NCBI RefSeq assembly: GCF_016865255.1 | Contig: NZ_CP033381.1 | Span: 744,001 to 808,000, forward strand | DNA length: 64,000 bases | Reading direction: 5' to 3' | DNA from: Methylomonas sp. LW13 | Lineage (GTDB): Bacteria > Pseudomonadota > Gammaproteobacteria > Methylococcales > Methylomonadaceae | Part shown: piece after piece, positions 1-8,091 of the stretch | Layout: each line of letters begins with the position of its first letter | Numbering within the stretch: position 1 is the stretch's first letter | Position numbers and translations under genes: made by a program | Notes under the pieces: generated by a model | Database searches by the model: none | The model's input: the letters and a program-made list of their open reading frames with translations, nothing else | What the model was told of the DNA's origin: nothing

Positions 1-1
1 C

Positions 2-934
2 ACGGCGAAAACCCCGGAAGCCATCCTGATGGCGCTGGACTATTGCAAGGCCCGCAAGCTCGACATCTTCAAAAAGCCGGTGCATATCGTACCGATGTGG
101 AGTGCCGCTTTAGGCCGTAATGTCGAAACCGTCTGGCCGTCCATCATGGAAATCCAGACCACCGCGTCCCGAACCGGTGTTTGGGCCGGCATGGACAGAC
201 CCGTCTGGGGGCCTGATATCACCAAGACCTTTACCGGTCGCTACAAGGACGACAACGAGCAATGGCAGGAATCCAGTGTCACCGTGACCTTTCCCGAATG
301 GGTGGCGGTTACTGTGTACCGGATCGTCGCCGGCAAACGTTGCGCCTTTACCGAGGAAGTCTACTGGCTGGAGGCTTATAGCACGGCCGGTGGTAAACAC
401 TCGCAAGTGCCAACCGCCATGTGGATCAAACGCCCTAAGGGGCAATTATCCAAATGCGGTAAAGCGGCGTCGCTCAGGGCAGCCTTTCCGGAGGAATGCG
501 GTTATGCCGCCGAGGAAATGGATGGCAAAACCCTTGACGATATTGCCGATGGTAGTGTGATCGATGGTAGTGCCACAGTTTTGAATGCAGCAGAGGTTGA
601 CAGTGACGATCACGTTTTTGGGGGCGATGCTGGCATTGACGCAAACCGTGTCATCGATCTGTCGCAAATCCATCCCAAAGTGCAAAAAGCGGTCGCTGAA
701 CTGGTTAGACGTACTGCGGCGGCTGGTGCCTGGAAAGCAGCCTACGACTATGCCAATCAGAAGTTCAAAGGCATCGATCTGACCTTTGCCTTGGCCGAGT
801 TAGACAAAGTATCGGAGGTTGAACCCAGGACCACACCGGCATTGGGACAATCTGAAGCGACGGCCATGCCGCCATTGACAGCGAAGGACATGGCTATGAC
901 GCAGGCGCGTCAGGCTTTGAGTACCAACCGTTAG
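2..934 (+). CDS. bet: Bet/RecT-family single-strand annealing protein (5' end outside window)
   Basis: Predicted ssDNA-annealing recombinase of the lambda Bet/RecT type, which pairs resected single strands during homologous recombination, usually with a partner exonuclease. The frame is open from base 2, and codons before the first ATG (base 29) already read as family sequence, so the true start lies upstream. The N-terminal part reads like the Bet core (MALDYCKARKLDIFKKPVHI, then a VWPSIMEIQTTASRTG stretch), and a WIKRPKGQLSKCGKAASLRA segment matches the Bet region preceding the conserved Ala/Phe-rich helix. The C-terminal third is low in conserved features, as is usual. It heads a block with the YqaJ exonuclease at 1442, the expected two-component recombination pair. 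In SXT-type ICEs bet and exo sit similarly close. Family assignment is fairly sure; activity is inferred. Confidence 0.85.
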   Translation, partial: TAKTPEAILMALDYCKARKLDIFKKPVHIVPMWSAALGRNVETVWPSIMEIQTTASRTGVWAGMDRPVWGPDITKTFTGRYKDDNEQWQESSVTVTFPEWVAVTVYRIVAGKRCAFTEEVYWLEAYSTAGGKHSQVPTAMWIKRPKGQLSKCGKAASLRAAFPEECGYAAEEMDGKTLDDIADGSVIDGSATVLNAAEVDSDDHVFGGDAGIDANRVIDLSQIHPKVQKAVAELVRRTAAAGAWKAAYDYANQKFKGIDLTFALAELDKVSEVEPRTTPALGQSEATAMPPLTAKDMAMTQARQALSTNR

Positions 935-1037
935 TCATTTCACTGTATAGGGCTGTCCTGTTGCTTAATCACGCAATCGGCTAGGCCATTTTCATATTGA
1001 TGTGTGCTGGATTTCAGCATCCATCACATTCAACTAC

Positions 1038-1090
1038 CACCCCTTCAGGGCGTCATGACTCGCCCGTGTGGGGATTCATGATGCTCTGAG
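1038..1090 (+). promoter_or_regulatory. Structured leader RNA, copy 1
   Basis: First of 11 related leaders. Outer stem CCCC (1040-1043) pairs with GGGG (1070-1073). Inner hairpin GGGCG (1048-1052) pairs with CGCCC (1061-1065). Alternatively bases 1045-1058 pair without interruption with 1076-1089 (14 pairs, G-U allowed), which would break the inner hairpin. A short T-run (1091-1094) and the ribosome binding site GGAG (1101-1104) follow. Just upstream (about 1000-1030) lies another hairpin built on GTGTGCTG and CAGCATCCATCAC. No gene is seen in 935-1109. The arrangement resembles the radC RNA motif known from leaders of mobile-element genes; this identity is inferred. Confidence 0.75.
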
Positions 1091-1109
1091 TTTTAGTTAA
1101 GGAGAGATC

Positions 1110-1445
1110 ATGAATGCAATCGATCAATCGTTAAATCGGCTGCCCTGTCATACCGACTGGCGGCGTTACGACTCACCCACGGTGATTCGCCGACATGGGC
1201 GCGGCTTTTTAGAACGCAGTTTTAAACCGGGTGTAGCCGTGGCAGAGGTCGACAAACCCTCTAAAGCGGAATTACACCATTTGGTGGAAAGTTTTGGCGG
1301 CTTGGTATTGCCAACTGCGGATGCCGTGTTGTTGCTATTTGCCGATTTCCATTGGGCCAAGCGCTGTGAACAGCATTTAACCCAACGCGGCGTGCCTTCG
1401 TTGCGGTTAGGCTGCCACATTCAGTTACCGGATGCCTGGCAATGA
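1110..1445 (+). CDS. Small hypothetical protein coupled to the YqaJ exonuclease
   Basis: A 111-residue protein I do not recognise. ATG at 1110 has GGAG six bases upstream and follows leader RNA copy 1. The stop overlaps the next start in an ATGA arrangement (1442-1445), so it is translationally coupled to the exonuclease gene. The sequence has no membrane segment. A basic stretch (RRHGRGFLERSFKPG) and a hydrophobic segment (ADAVLLLFADFHWAKRCEQHL) suggest a compact soluble domain. Its place between bet and the exonuclease suggests a role in the recombination block, but nothing in the sequence proves it. Confidence 0.7.
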   Translation: MNAIDQSLNRLPCHTDWRRYDSPTVIRRHGRGFLERSFKPGVAVAEVDKPSKAELHHLVESFGGLVLPTADAVLLLFADFHWAKRCEQHLTQRGVPSLRLGCHIQLPDAWQ

Positions 1446-2443
1446 ACGTCGTCGACGTTTCGCAACGGTCCACTGCATGGCGGCATTGGCGTTCACAAGG
1501 CGTCAGTGCCAGTGAAGCGGCTATTGTCATGAACCGCTCGCCCTACAAAAGCTATTGGCGGCTCTGGGCCGAGAAAATTGGCTTGGTACTGGAAGCCAGT
1601 CTGGACAACAACCCGTTGATCCGCGCTGGTATCCAGCAGGAGCCTGAAGCTTTGCAACGCTTCGAGGATAAACACGATCTGATGTTGTTGCCGCTGTGCG
1701 GCGAGTCGGAACAGTATCCGTTGATGCGGGCTTCTTTCGACGGCTTATCCGACGCGAATGAGCCCGTGGAAATCAAATGTCCGCACGAAACCACGTTTTT
1801 GGATGTGCTGTTAAACCGGGAAGCCTCGGCTGCCTATCAGTTGTATTGGTGCCAGGTGCAACAGCAACTGCTGGTATCCGAAGCGCAACGCGGCTTTTTG
1901 TTTTTCTATCACCAAGGCCAGGACATCGAGTTTGAAATTCAGCGCGATGAGAACTTTCTCACCGCCCTGGTCGAGTCCGCGATGGACTTCTGGTCGGCGG
2001 TCAAGTCCAAAAAGGAGCCGAGTAAGGACCCTGAACGCGATTTGTACTTACCCAAAGGTCATGCGGAACAGCAATGGCAACATCTGGCGGCGAGTTATCG
2101 CAATCGTGCCGTGAAAATCGCGGATTTGAAAGCGGAGCTAGCCACCTTGGAGGCTAATCAGGCGGCCATTGAAAACACGTTGGTGTTGCTAATGGGTGAT
2201 TACGTGGCCGCAGAGCATTCCGGGTTGCGTATCACTCGGTTTCAAAGCCAGGGTGCTATTGATTACAAGGCGGCACTCCAAGCCTTGCAACCGGATGTTC
2301 AGGCTGCGGTGCTGGAGGTCTATCGCAAACCATCTGCCACGCGAATTCGCGTGACCTGCCGGGACGACGACGGTAAACATGCCGAAGTGCCATTCGATGC
2401 CCAAGCCTTGAAAGACCTGGTGGGTGTGGACTTTTGGTTTTGA
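1442..2443 (+). CDS. YqaJ/lambda-Exo-type recombination exonuclease with C-terminal WF tail
   Basis: Predicted alkaline exonuclease (333 residues) of the YqaJ viral recombinase family, which resects double-stranded ends to feed the annealing protein Bet. Visible nuclease-core features are GVSASEAAIVMNRSPY near residues 20-35, the GxxxE motif (E67), SFDGL with D100, EIK at 110-112 (the metal-binding D-ExK set of PD-(D/E)XK nucleases) and the YWCQVQQQL helix around 135-143. A C-terminal region of about 130 residues follows the core and ends in VGVDFWF. The same acidic-aromatic ending occurs on two other proteins of the block (ends 4819 and 6103). Start ATG overlaps the stop of the preceding gene. 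Confidence 0.85.
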   Translation: MNVVDVSQRSTAWRHWRSQGVSASEAAIVMNRSPYKSYWRLWAEKIGLVLEASLDNNPLIRAGIQQEPEALQRFEDKHDLMLLPLCGESEQYPLMRASFDGLSDANEPVEIKCPHETTFLDVLLNREASAAYQLYWCQVQQQLLVSEAQRGFLFFYHQGQDIEFEIQRDENFLTALVESAMDFWSAVKSKKEPSKDPERDLYLPKGHAEQQWQHLAASYRNRAVKIADLKAELATLEANQAAIENTLVLLMGDYVAAEHSGLRITRFQSQGAIDYKAALQALQPDVQAAVLEVYRKPSATRIRVTCRDDDGKHAEVPFDAQALKDLVGVDFWF

Positions 2444-2458
2444 GGGTTCGTTTCGAGA

Positions 2459-2487
2459 CATCCTGTAACCCTGGTGGTTACGGGATG
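2459..2487 (+). other. 12-bp hairpin downstream of the exonuclease gene
   Basis: Bases 2459-2470 pair with 2476-2487 across a 5-base loop; one G-U pair, the rest Watson-Crick. No T-run follows, so it is not a classical terminator. It lies 15 bases after the stop. The interval 2444-2783 holds no gene: this hairpin, the repeated element at 2631 and leader copy 2 fill most of it. Confidence 0.6.
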
Positions 2488-2630
2488 TTGAATGATGACG
2501 GTCGGCTACGAGAGTTGACGCCGGATACCTCATGGAATCCTTCAGTTTAGGCCTGTCGGTTTTAGGCTGGGCTTTAAGAAAAGTCCAACCCAAAACCCGC
2601 ATCGTTCAGGCATTCCCTTCGTGGAATCCC

Positions 2631-2709
2631 GAATCCGGATTCGACCGGCGTTCCGTTGTTAAGCGGCATGAGCGTTTGCTCGTGTGCCAGGTGCGTCAAG
2701 CCTGGTGTG
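2631..2709 (+). repeat. Structured element E1 (paired with E2 at 8164)
   Basis: About 80 bases that align with 8164-8244 (shared GAATCCG, CGGCGTTCCGT and TCGTGT blocks). Each ends in a hairpin with the same 9-base loop, TGCGTYAAG (here 2692-2700). The stem is CCAGG/CCTGG here and TCGGG/CCCGA in E2, so the stem bases change together while the loop stays fixed. Both elements sit just upstream of a leader RNA. Function unknown; a conserved RNA or a protein-binding site are both possible. Confidence 0.6.
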
Positions 2710-2718
2710 TTTAGTTTG

Positions 2719-2764
2719 TCCCGTTGGGGTTCATCACCCTCACGGGACTCGATGACCCCTTTTA
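2719..2764 (+). promoter_or_regulatory. Structured leader RNA, copy 2
   Basis: Outer stem CCCGT (2720-2724) with ACGGG (2742-2746); inner hairpin GGGGT (2726-2730) with ACCCT (2736-2740). The alternative pairing joins GGGG and CATC (2726-2735) to GATGACCCC (2751-2759), with one bulged T. TTTT follows, then the ribosome binding site at 2772. Confidence 0.75.
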
Positions 2765-2783
2765 ATCATTGAAGGAGGTCATT

Positions 2784-2996
2784 ATGAATCACGACTTTTG
2801 GAAAACCTTGCACGGCTGGTTGAACGTTGCGCATAGCAACGACATCCAGGCCAAAAAGCGGTTGTTGCTGGATCTGCACGGTCAACTCTCGGACCCCGGT
2901 TTGAGAAGCGACATTCAGCGCATCCTGCGTTTGATGGATCGGGAGCTGTTGGCCCGCGCCGAATGGGCGATGTACTGCGTCATGCAGTTGCGCTAG
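2784..2996 (+). CDS. Small hypothetical protein
   Basis: A 70-residue soluble, helix-rich protein that I do not recognise (MNHDFWKTLHGWLNVAHSN...). The ATG at 2784 is chosen because AAGGAGG lies at 2772-2778; a TTG upstream in the same frame overlaps that site and is unlikely to be used. It stands alone between leader copy 2 and an intrinsic terminator at 3010, so it looks like a separately controlled small gene. The LLLDLHGQLSDPGLRSDIQRIL segment looks like a helical hairpin. Confidence 0.65.
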   Translation: MNHDFWKTLHGWLNVAHSNDIQAKKRLLLDLHGQLSDPGLRSDIQRILRLMDRELLARAEWAMYCVMQLR

Positions 2997-3009
2997 CCAT
3001 TTTCTATTT

Positions 3010-3030
3010 ACCCTGGTTTGCCAGGGTTTT
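3010..3030 (+). terminator. Intrinsic terminator after the 70-aa gene
   Basis: ACCCTGG (3010-3016) pairs perfectly with CCAGGGT (3021-3027) around a TTTG loop, followed by TTT. It separates the small gene from leader copy 3, which starts only five bases later. Confidence 0.7.
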
Positions 3031-3034
3031 AATC

Positions 3035-3079
3035 ACCCGTTGGGGCTCATTACCCCTCGGGGCGGTGCGCCCCTTGTTT
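3035..3079 (+). promoter_or_regulatory. Structured leader RNA, copy 3
   Basis: Outer stem CCCG (3036-3039) with CGGG (3058-3061); inner hairpin GGGG (3042-3045) with CCCC (3053-3056). The alternative pairs 3042-3051 with 3064-3073 (nine of ten positions). A T-rich run follows the 3' strand. Precedes the CobS-like gene. Confidence 0.75.
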
Positions 3080-3107
3080 TCTGAGGCTAGTCCTCGAGGA
3101 GCTCACC

Positions 3108-4049
3108 ATGTATCAATCCTATTCTATTGCCGACACCTTCGGCATTCAGGCCCCGGCGTCTATGAAAGTGGAAGGTTTCAAACCAGGACAAAACGCCTAT
3201 GTACCGGCGCAAAAGCCCTATGTGTTTCGTAAGGACCACTTGCGCGATGTGTTGGCGTTTTTAGGCGCACACAATGGCGACGGCTTATACCTGACCGGCC
3301 CCACCGGTTCCGGTAAAACCTCGTTATTGGAGCAAGTTGCGGCACGTCTCCATTGGGGTGTGCATTCGGTCACCGGTCACGGTCGATTGGAACTCAATGA
3401 TCTGCTGGGCCAGTACATGCTGGTCGACGGCGGCGCGATGAAGTGGATCGATGGCCCGTTGACCTTGGCGGTTCGCTTAGGCCATGTGCTGTTGATCAAC
3501 GAAATCGATGCCATTGATCCGGCCGAGTTAATCGGCTTGAATGAAATTGTTGAAGGGAAACCTCTAACAATTCCGCAGACTGGCGACGTGATTGTCCCGC
3601 ATCCGAAGTTTCGTTTGGTCGCCACCGGCAATAGTGCAGGGTCCGGTGATCAATCGGGATTGTATCAAGGGGTGTTACGGCAAAACCTTGCGTTTTTAGA
3701 CAGGTTCCGTTTGATGGAAGTCGGTTACCCCGAACCGGAAGACGAAATGAAACTGTTGGCTGATGTGGTGCCGAGCATGCCGGAAACGGTACGGGAAAGC
3801 ATGATCAAAGTCGCCAATCAGATTCGTAAAGTCTTCATCGGCGGCGCGGATGGCGGCGGCATGTTGTCGGTGACCTTATCGACCCGTGGTTTGATGCGCT
3901 GGGCAACATTGGTGGCGACCTTCAAAAGTGCGCCTAATGCCTTGGCGTATTCCTTGGACAGGGCTTTGACCTTTCGAGCTGAGCCCGCCGAACGCGAAGC
4001 GATTCATCGCATTGCCAAAGATGTGTTTGGCGATGACTGGACGGTTTAA
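3108..4049 (+). CDS. CobS/MoxR-like AAA+ ATPase
   Basis: A 313-residue AAA+ ATPase related to the CobS subunit of cobaltochelatase and to MoxR/CbbQ proteins, which act as ATP-driven remodelling factors with a VWA-domain partner. Walker A is GPTGSGKT (64-71), Walker B LLINEIDA (128-135), and sensor 1 is in VATGNS (171-176). GAGGA at 3096-3100 supports the ATG at 3108. The VWA partner is the CobT-like protein at 6189, with two further genes between. No cobalamin genes are nearby, so a role in cobalt insertion is unlikely; in mobile elements this pair's function is not known. Followed after two bases by the WGR-like gene. Confidence 0.85.
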   Translation: MYQSYSIADTFGIQAPASMKVEGFKPGQNAYVPAQKPYVFRKDHLRDVLAFLGAHNGDGLYLTGPTGSGKTSLLEQVAARLHWGVHSVTGHGRLELNDLLGQYMLVDGGAMKWIDGPLTLAVRLGHVLLINEIDAIDPAELIGLNEIVEGKPLTIPQTGDVIVPHPKFRLVATGNSAGSGDQSGLYQGVLRQNLAFLDRFRLMEVGYPEPEDEMKLLADVVPSMPETVRESMIKVANQIRKVFIGGADGGGMLSVTLSTRGLMRWATLVATFKSAPNALAYSLDRALTFRAEPAEREAIHRIAKDVFGDDWTV

Positions 4050-4051
4050 GC

Positions 4052-4819
4052 ATGGCCGCCTGGAATTTATATCGTCATCGTAATACTGACGGCAGCTCCA
4101 AGGACTGGGCAGTCAGGAGTAATTCGGATGGTTCGATTACGACGCGTTGGGGGAAAACGGCAGATACTTTGCCGGGCGTTAGCAACCGATACGGCGTTAA
4201 GCAGCATGACATCGAAAAGCAAAAACAGGCCAAAGGCTATGTGTTGGTCGGCGAGGTGGATATTGATGTGAACGGCAATGTGGTGTTTCCGGGTAAGACT
4301 TCGGCTACACCATCACAATGGCCTGAATCTGATGAAAATCCCGTGTCTGTGCCGGCACAGCCAGTCGAGTCCTTGTATTGGACCATTAATTGCCATGCAA
4401 AGCGAGCTGTCCGAGTGGACTTGGGTATCGAGGTCAGGCGACTGATCGGGGTTATTCATTCCGTATCGGATCAGCATTCTAAGCCTGAAAAAGATTGGGA
4501 TGGCTGGCAACTATGGATTGATGCCACTCTCAATGCCGAACCCTTTGAACTCAGTGGTCAGATCAAATCAGTGCATGGTGTTTTGCCCTGGCTGTTTTTA
4601 CTGGCGCTGAAAGCAAAAAGCTTTAAAGGCGTGGCGATTGATATTGCCACCGAAACCGCTCGAGACCTCTCAGTCGATCTGAAAGTTGAACAGGATGTGC
4701 TGGCTTTTTTCGGCACTGATCTTGACAGCATTCGGGACACCGCTGAAGTTTTAGGCCTGCTCAAACCTCGATTAAATCTGGCAGCGGCCATGTCCGACAC
4801 GGACGACTGTTGGTTTTAA
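4052..4819 (+). CDS. WGR-like domain protein with C-terminal WF tail
   Basis: A 255-residue protein whose first 80 residues resemble a WGR-type domain: WNLYRHRNTDGSSKDWAVR, then DGSITTRWGK around residues 27-36. WGR domains in other proteins bind nucleic acid. The rest is unassigned and predicted soluble. The ending is SDTDDCWF, sharing the acid-x-Trp-Phe finish seen on the exonuclease and the DUF3150-like protein. It starts two bases after the CobS-like stop without its own leader RNA, so it is probably translated together with that ATPase. The domain call is moderate; function is unknown. Confidence 0.7.
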   Translation: MAAWNLYRHRNTDGSSKDWAVRSNSDGSITTRWGKTADTLPGVSNRYGVKQHDIEKQKQAKGYVLVGEVDIDVNGNVVFPGKTSATPSQWPESDENPVSVPAQPVESLYWTINCHAKRAVRVDLGIEVRRLIGVIHSVSDQHSKPEKDWDGWQLWIDATLNAEPFELSGQIKSVHGVLPWLFLLALKAKSFKGVAIDIATETARDLSVDLKVEQDVLAFFGTDLDSIRDTAEVLGLLKPRLNLAAAMSDTDDCWF

Positions 4820-4840
4820 ACGTATTGTAATTTTCATTTA

Positions 4841-4890
4841 ACCCGACAGGGGCGCATCGGCCCCAGCGGGGATGGGTGTGCCTCTACTTT
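4841..4890 (+). promoter_or_regulatory. Structured leader RNA, copy 4
   Basis: Outer stem CCCG (4842-4845) with CGGG (4867-4870); inner hairpin GGGGC (4849-4853) with GCCCC (4860-4864). The alternative pairs 4848-4858 with 4875-4885 (11 pairs with G-U). CTTTTT follows, then AGGAGG at 4893. Confidence 0.75.
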
Positions 4891-4903
4891 TTAGGAGGTT
4901 CCC

Positions 4904-6103
4904 ATGTCTCATGAAACGCAAATTATCTTGGATCGCGTGGTCTTGGTGAAAGTCGAAGCCAATATCTACGGCGCCCGCAAGAAACTGAAAAAAGAGGACC
5001 TAGTTTTGGCCGATGGTAGCAAATTGCCTCCGGAGGATTTAGCCAGCCTGGGTTCCAAACGTTTGCTCGATCCCGATAAGCTGACGGTGTTCAACCGCCT
5101 AAAGAAGGAAGCCGAACGCATTTGTTTGCGCGTCGGCACCCGCTTTCTGGGTGGCTTTGCCGTACCGGTTGAATCGGCCGCAGGTATTACCGCAGAACTC
5201 GAGCGCATTGCGCTGGATTTTGCAGCGGCTAAAACCGAATTTATTGCCGGTTACGATGCGGCGGTGACGGATTGGGTGGTTCGCCATCCGGAGTTTGCCG
5301 GCATCATCGAACAAGCTGTGGATTCTGTGGAGTTTGTCTCGACGCGGTTGTCGTTTGATTTTCTGGTGGTGAGTGTCGGTTTACCCGAAAGCTTGCCGCC
5401 GGCGGATGTTGTGCGTCTGGAGAGCAAAATCGGTTCACTCAGTGAGCAGATGTTCTATGAAATCTCCGTGGAAGCCAATCAACTGATCGAGCAGTCGTTG
5501 CTTGGCAAGGAGCAAGTGACGCGGAATGCGTTACGGCCGATTCGCCGTATGCGGGACAAACTCGATGGGCTGGGATTTCTGGATCATCGAGTCGCGCCGG
5601 TCGTCAGCACCATTGACGATCTACTGGTGAGAATTCCCAACAAAGGCGCCATTGAAGGCGGCATTTTGCAGGAGATTTTGGCCACGGCGATGCTGTTGTC
5701 CGATCCGGATAAAACCCGGCGGCACGGTGAAGGCTTGTTGGTTAATCAAACACCCGTTGTTGAAGAGACAGACGTTGATGAAACCTTCGAATACGCGGAT
5801 TTAGAGCTATCAACGGTACCAACAGAAACAACAGTCTCAACCGAAGCAAAACCCGTCATCGCTGAATGCGTTTCAGACAATTCCGATTTTACCGATCTGT
5901 TTGACGGCATCTTTGACGATGAACTCGAACCGACATCGGATGACTGGGCGCTGGAGGTTTTGCTGGACAAAAGCCAGACCAATCTGGAAACCGGTAACGA
6001 TGCCGATCGAGACAATGATTTGGAAAACGCAGCGGAACCGGAACCGGTGACGGCGGGAGACGATGAGGAAGCGGACGATTCTGACCAGGACTACTGGTTC
6101 TGA
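4904..6103 (+). CDS. DUF3150-like protein with acidic C-terminus and WF tail
   Basis: A 399-residue protein resembling the DUF3150 family found between CobS- and CobT-like genes in ICEs and phages. It starts with a strong AGGAGG site. The first 280 residues look globular and helical, with a charged RRMRDKL segment and no membrane span. The last 120 residues are very acidic (many D/E) and finish DSDQDYWF. An acidic tail ending in an aromatic pair is reminiscent of, but not identical to, the tail of single-strand binding protein. Position between the AAA+ ATPase and the VWA protein suggests it belongs to the same complex. Family call moderate; activity unknown. Confidence 0.75.
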   Translation: MSHETQIILDRVVLVKVEANIYGARKKLKKEDLVLADGSKLPPEDLASLGSKRLLDPDKLTVFNRLKKEAERICLRVGTRFLGGFAVPVESAAGITAELERIALDFAAAKTEFIAGYDAAVTDWVVRHPEFAGIIEQAVDSVEFVSTRLSFDFLVVSVGLPESLPPADVVRLESKIGSLSEQMFYEISVEANQLIEQSLLGKEQVTRNALRPIRRMRDKLDGLGFLDHRVAPVVSTIDDLLVRIPNKGAIEGGILQEILATAMLLSDPDKTRRHGEGLLVNQTPVVEETDVDETFEYADLELSTVPTETTVSTEAKPVIAECVSDNSDFTDLFDGIFDDELEPTSDDWALEVLLDKSQTNLETGNDADRDNDLENAAEPEPVTAGDDEEADDSDQDYWF

Positions 6104-6123
6104 TCTGACGCTATTTAATAATT

Positions 6124-6176
6124 CACCCAATGGGGCAAAGCCATGTCCCTCTGGGGTCGTGGTTTGTCCCCATCTT
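6124..6176 (+). promoter_or_regulatory. Structured leader RNA, copy 5
   Basis: Outer stem CCCA (6126-6129) with TGGG (6052-plus-100, that is 6152-6155); inner GGGG (6132-6135) with CCCT (6147-6150). The alternative pairs TGGGGCAAAGCCA (6131-6143) with TGGTTTGTCCCCA (6160-6172) with two single-base bulges. TCTTTT follows and GGAG is at 6179. Confidence 0.75.
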
Positions 6177-6188
6177 TTGGAGCACACC

Positions 6189-8009
6189 ATGAAAAATAGA
6201 ACCTTACACAACGCATTCCCCATCGTCGCGGCCGCCATCGGCAACCGCTTTGGCATAAAAGTCAGCGTCGGTGGCGATCAAGCTTATACCGATGGCCAAT
6301 CGATTCAGCTGCCGGCCTATGAAGGTGACGATCCGGATTATCAAGATTATGCCTGGGGGCTGTTAGCCCACGAAGCGGCGCATATTCGCTATTCGGATTT
6401 TACGTTACGTTATGGCAACTCGGTATTACGCCGGCGGCTATGCAATGCGATTGAAGATGTCCGCATCGAGCATGAACTGGCCAAGGACTTTCCGGGTACG
6501 CGGCTGACAATACGCACGGTGATTGAAAAGATGATTGCCAAAGGCGAATTTGTGGCCGCCAGTGAAAGCGATCATCCGGCCAACATTTTGTATGGATTCG
6601 TGTTGAAAAGCTTGCGTGCACGGGTACTGGGTCAAACGGCCCTATTACCGTTGGTCGAACAAACCGAAATCGCATTGAAGGCAACGTTTCCCGTTGGTGC
6701 AGTGACAAGGCTGAAGGGCTTGCTGTCGGAAGTCCCGGAGGGCCTGCAATCCGAACGTGATTGTCTGAATTTGACTGACCGCATCCTGACCATGATTGAG
6801 CAGGAGTTCGCGCAACAACGGCAACGCAATCAGGCACAGCCATCGGACGATGAGGAAAACACGCCTGAGCCGGATGATACGGATCAGGATGCTGAATCAA
6901 CCGATTCGGATGATTCGAGCGGCTTGGATTCCCAGGATGAAATGAATCCCGATGAACAGTTACCCAACGACACTGATGACGAATCGTCGTCAGAACCAGC
7001 CGGTAACGATGATTCGGCTCCCAAAAATCCTGACGATGAACCGGCAACGCCATCCGACAATTCGACATCCATCCCGCAAGGTGAATATGAAGAAACTGCG
7101 GAGATTGCCGATCCGATGGGCGTCTTGCAAACCTTGTTGTCCGCTGGTGACAGTGACATTGAGCAGGATTTATTCGAGTCATTGAAATCGGCATTGTCGT
7201 TGGCGGCGGAAAATGGTTCGGAATTGCTGATGCCCAGTGGCCACGAGCCACCCATGGACGAGCGGGCCGGTGCGTTTTTACTTCGTAAGGTGCATAGCGA
7301 ATCGGGAAAAATCCGCGCCGCGTTGCAAGGCCTGGTGCAATCGCAAACCTTAAACCGGTCGCAACCTGCGTGTCGTGGACGGCGGCTGGATGGCAAGCGT
7401 TTACACCGCTTACCACTGGGCGAAACTAAGCTGTTTCAGCGTAAAGAGACCAAAGCGGCACCCAATACGGCGATCCATCTGTTACTCGATAAATCCGAAA
7501 GCATGGGTTATCAGGTCACCGATAGTCAAGGCCAACCCATCGGATCGCGAATGCCGATTGCATTGGAAGCCACTTTGGCATTGGCCTTGGCATTCGAAGG
7601 CATCCCGGGAGTCAATCCTGGCGTCACCGCGTTTCCAGGCCATCAAGATGACTCGGTGTTTCGCTTGCTAGATCATGGCCAACGCATCAATGCCCGAACC
7701 GGTGCCTTTTCGGTAGCCGCCACCGGCAGTACGCCAATGACGGAAGCGATTTGGTTTGGTGCGGCGTCACTGCTGCGATGCCGGGAACCGCGCAAAGTGT
7801 TGATGGTGATGACCGATGGTCAGCCTAACGATACCTTGAGCACGCTGGAATTGTTACAGCGTTGCCGCGATAGTGGTATTGAAACGGTCGGCATCGGTTT
7901 GGGACTGGATGTCAGTCATCTGTTCCCAAGTGCCATCACTATTAACGATCTTTCAGAGCTGAGAGCGCAATTGTTCGAACTCTCGAAAGCGGTGTTGTTG
8001 GCGGCGTAA
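6189..8009 (+). CDS. CobT-like VWA-domain protein with HExxH motif
   Basis: A 606-residue protein related to the CobT subunit of cobaltochelatase-type AAA+/VWA complexes; likely partner of the ATPase at 3108. ATG at 6189 fits GGAG at 6179; the longer open frame upstream covers leader copy 5. An N-terminal helical region contains LLAHEAAHIRYSDF (HEAAH at 61-65, the form of a zinc-metalloprotease motif). A long Asp/Glu/Ser-rich linker spans roughly residues 215-300. The C-terminal VWA domain shows the MIDAS motif DKSES (434-438) and MTDGQPND (D543). Whether the HExxH is catalytic cannot be told from sequence. A hairpin-forming stretch lies just after the stop. Confidence 0.82.
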   Translation: MKNRTLHNAFPIVAAAIGNRFGIKVSVGGDQAYTDGQSIQLPAYEGDDPDYQDYAWGLLAHEAAHIRYSDFTLRYGNSVLRRRLCNAIEDVRIEHELAKDFPGTRLTIRTVIEKMIAKGEFVAASESDHPANILYGFVLKSLRARVLGQTALLPLVEQTEIALKATFPVGAVTRLKGLLSEVPEGLQSERDCLNLTDRILTMIEQEFAQQRQRNQAQPSDDEENTPEPDDTDQDAESTDSDDSSGLDSQDEMNPDEQLPNDTDDESSSEPAGNDDSAPKNPDDEPATPSDNSTSIPQGEYEETAEIADPMGVLQTLLSAGDSDIEQDLFESLKSALSLAAENGSELLMPSGHEPPMDERAGAFLLRKVHSESGKIRAALQGLVQSQTLNRSQPACRGRRLDGKRLHRLPLGETKLFQRKETKAAPNTAIHLLLDKSESMGYQVTDSQGQPIGSRMPIALEATLALALAFEGIPGVNPGVTAFPGHQDDSVFRLLDHGQRINARTGAFSVAATGSTPMTEAIWFGAASLLRCREPRKVLMVMTDGQPNDTLSTLELLQRCRDSGIETVGIGLGLDVSHLFPSAITINDLSELRAQLFELSKAVLLAA

Positions 8010-8091
8010 GTATCGGCCAGTCAATTATCCGTAGCCCAATCCTTGGCTTACTGCCTTGGATTGTGGCTATGGGTAGCTGATTGCAACCGCC

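Noticed and set aside
6063-6188. Upstream extension of the CobT-like frame
   Set aside because: It covers leader RNA copy 5 and the end of the previous gene; the ATG at 6189 has a proper ribosome binding site.
6369-6383. HEAAH of the CobT-like protein as proof of a protease
   Set aside because: HExxH alone is common by chance and in VWA partners; no further zinc ligand can be assigned, so it is recorded only as a motif.
6400-7416. 338-codon open frame on the minus strand
   Set aside because: It lies opposite the CobT-like gene, is rich in Pro, His and Arg, and is explained by the acidic linker read backwards.
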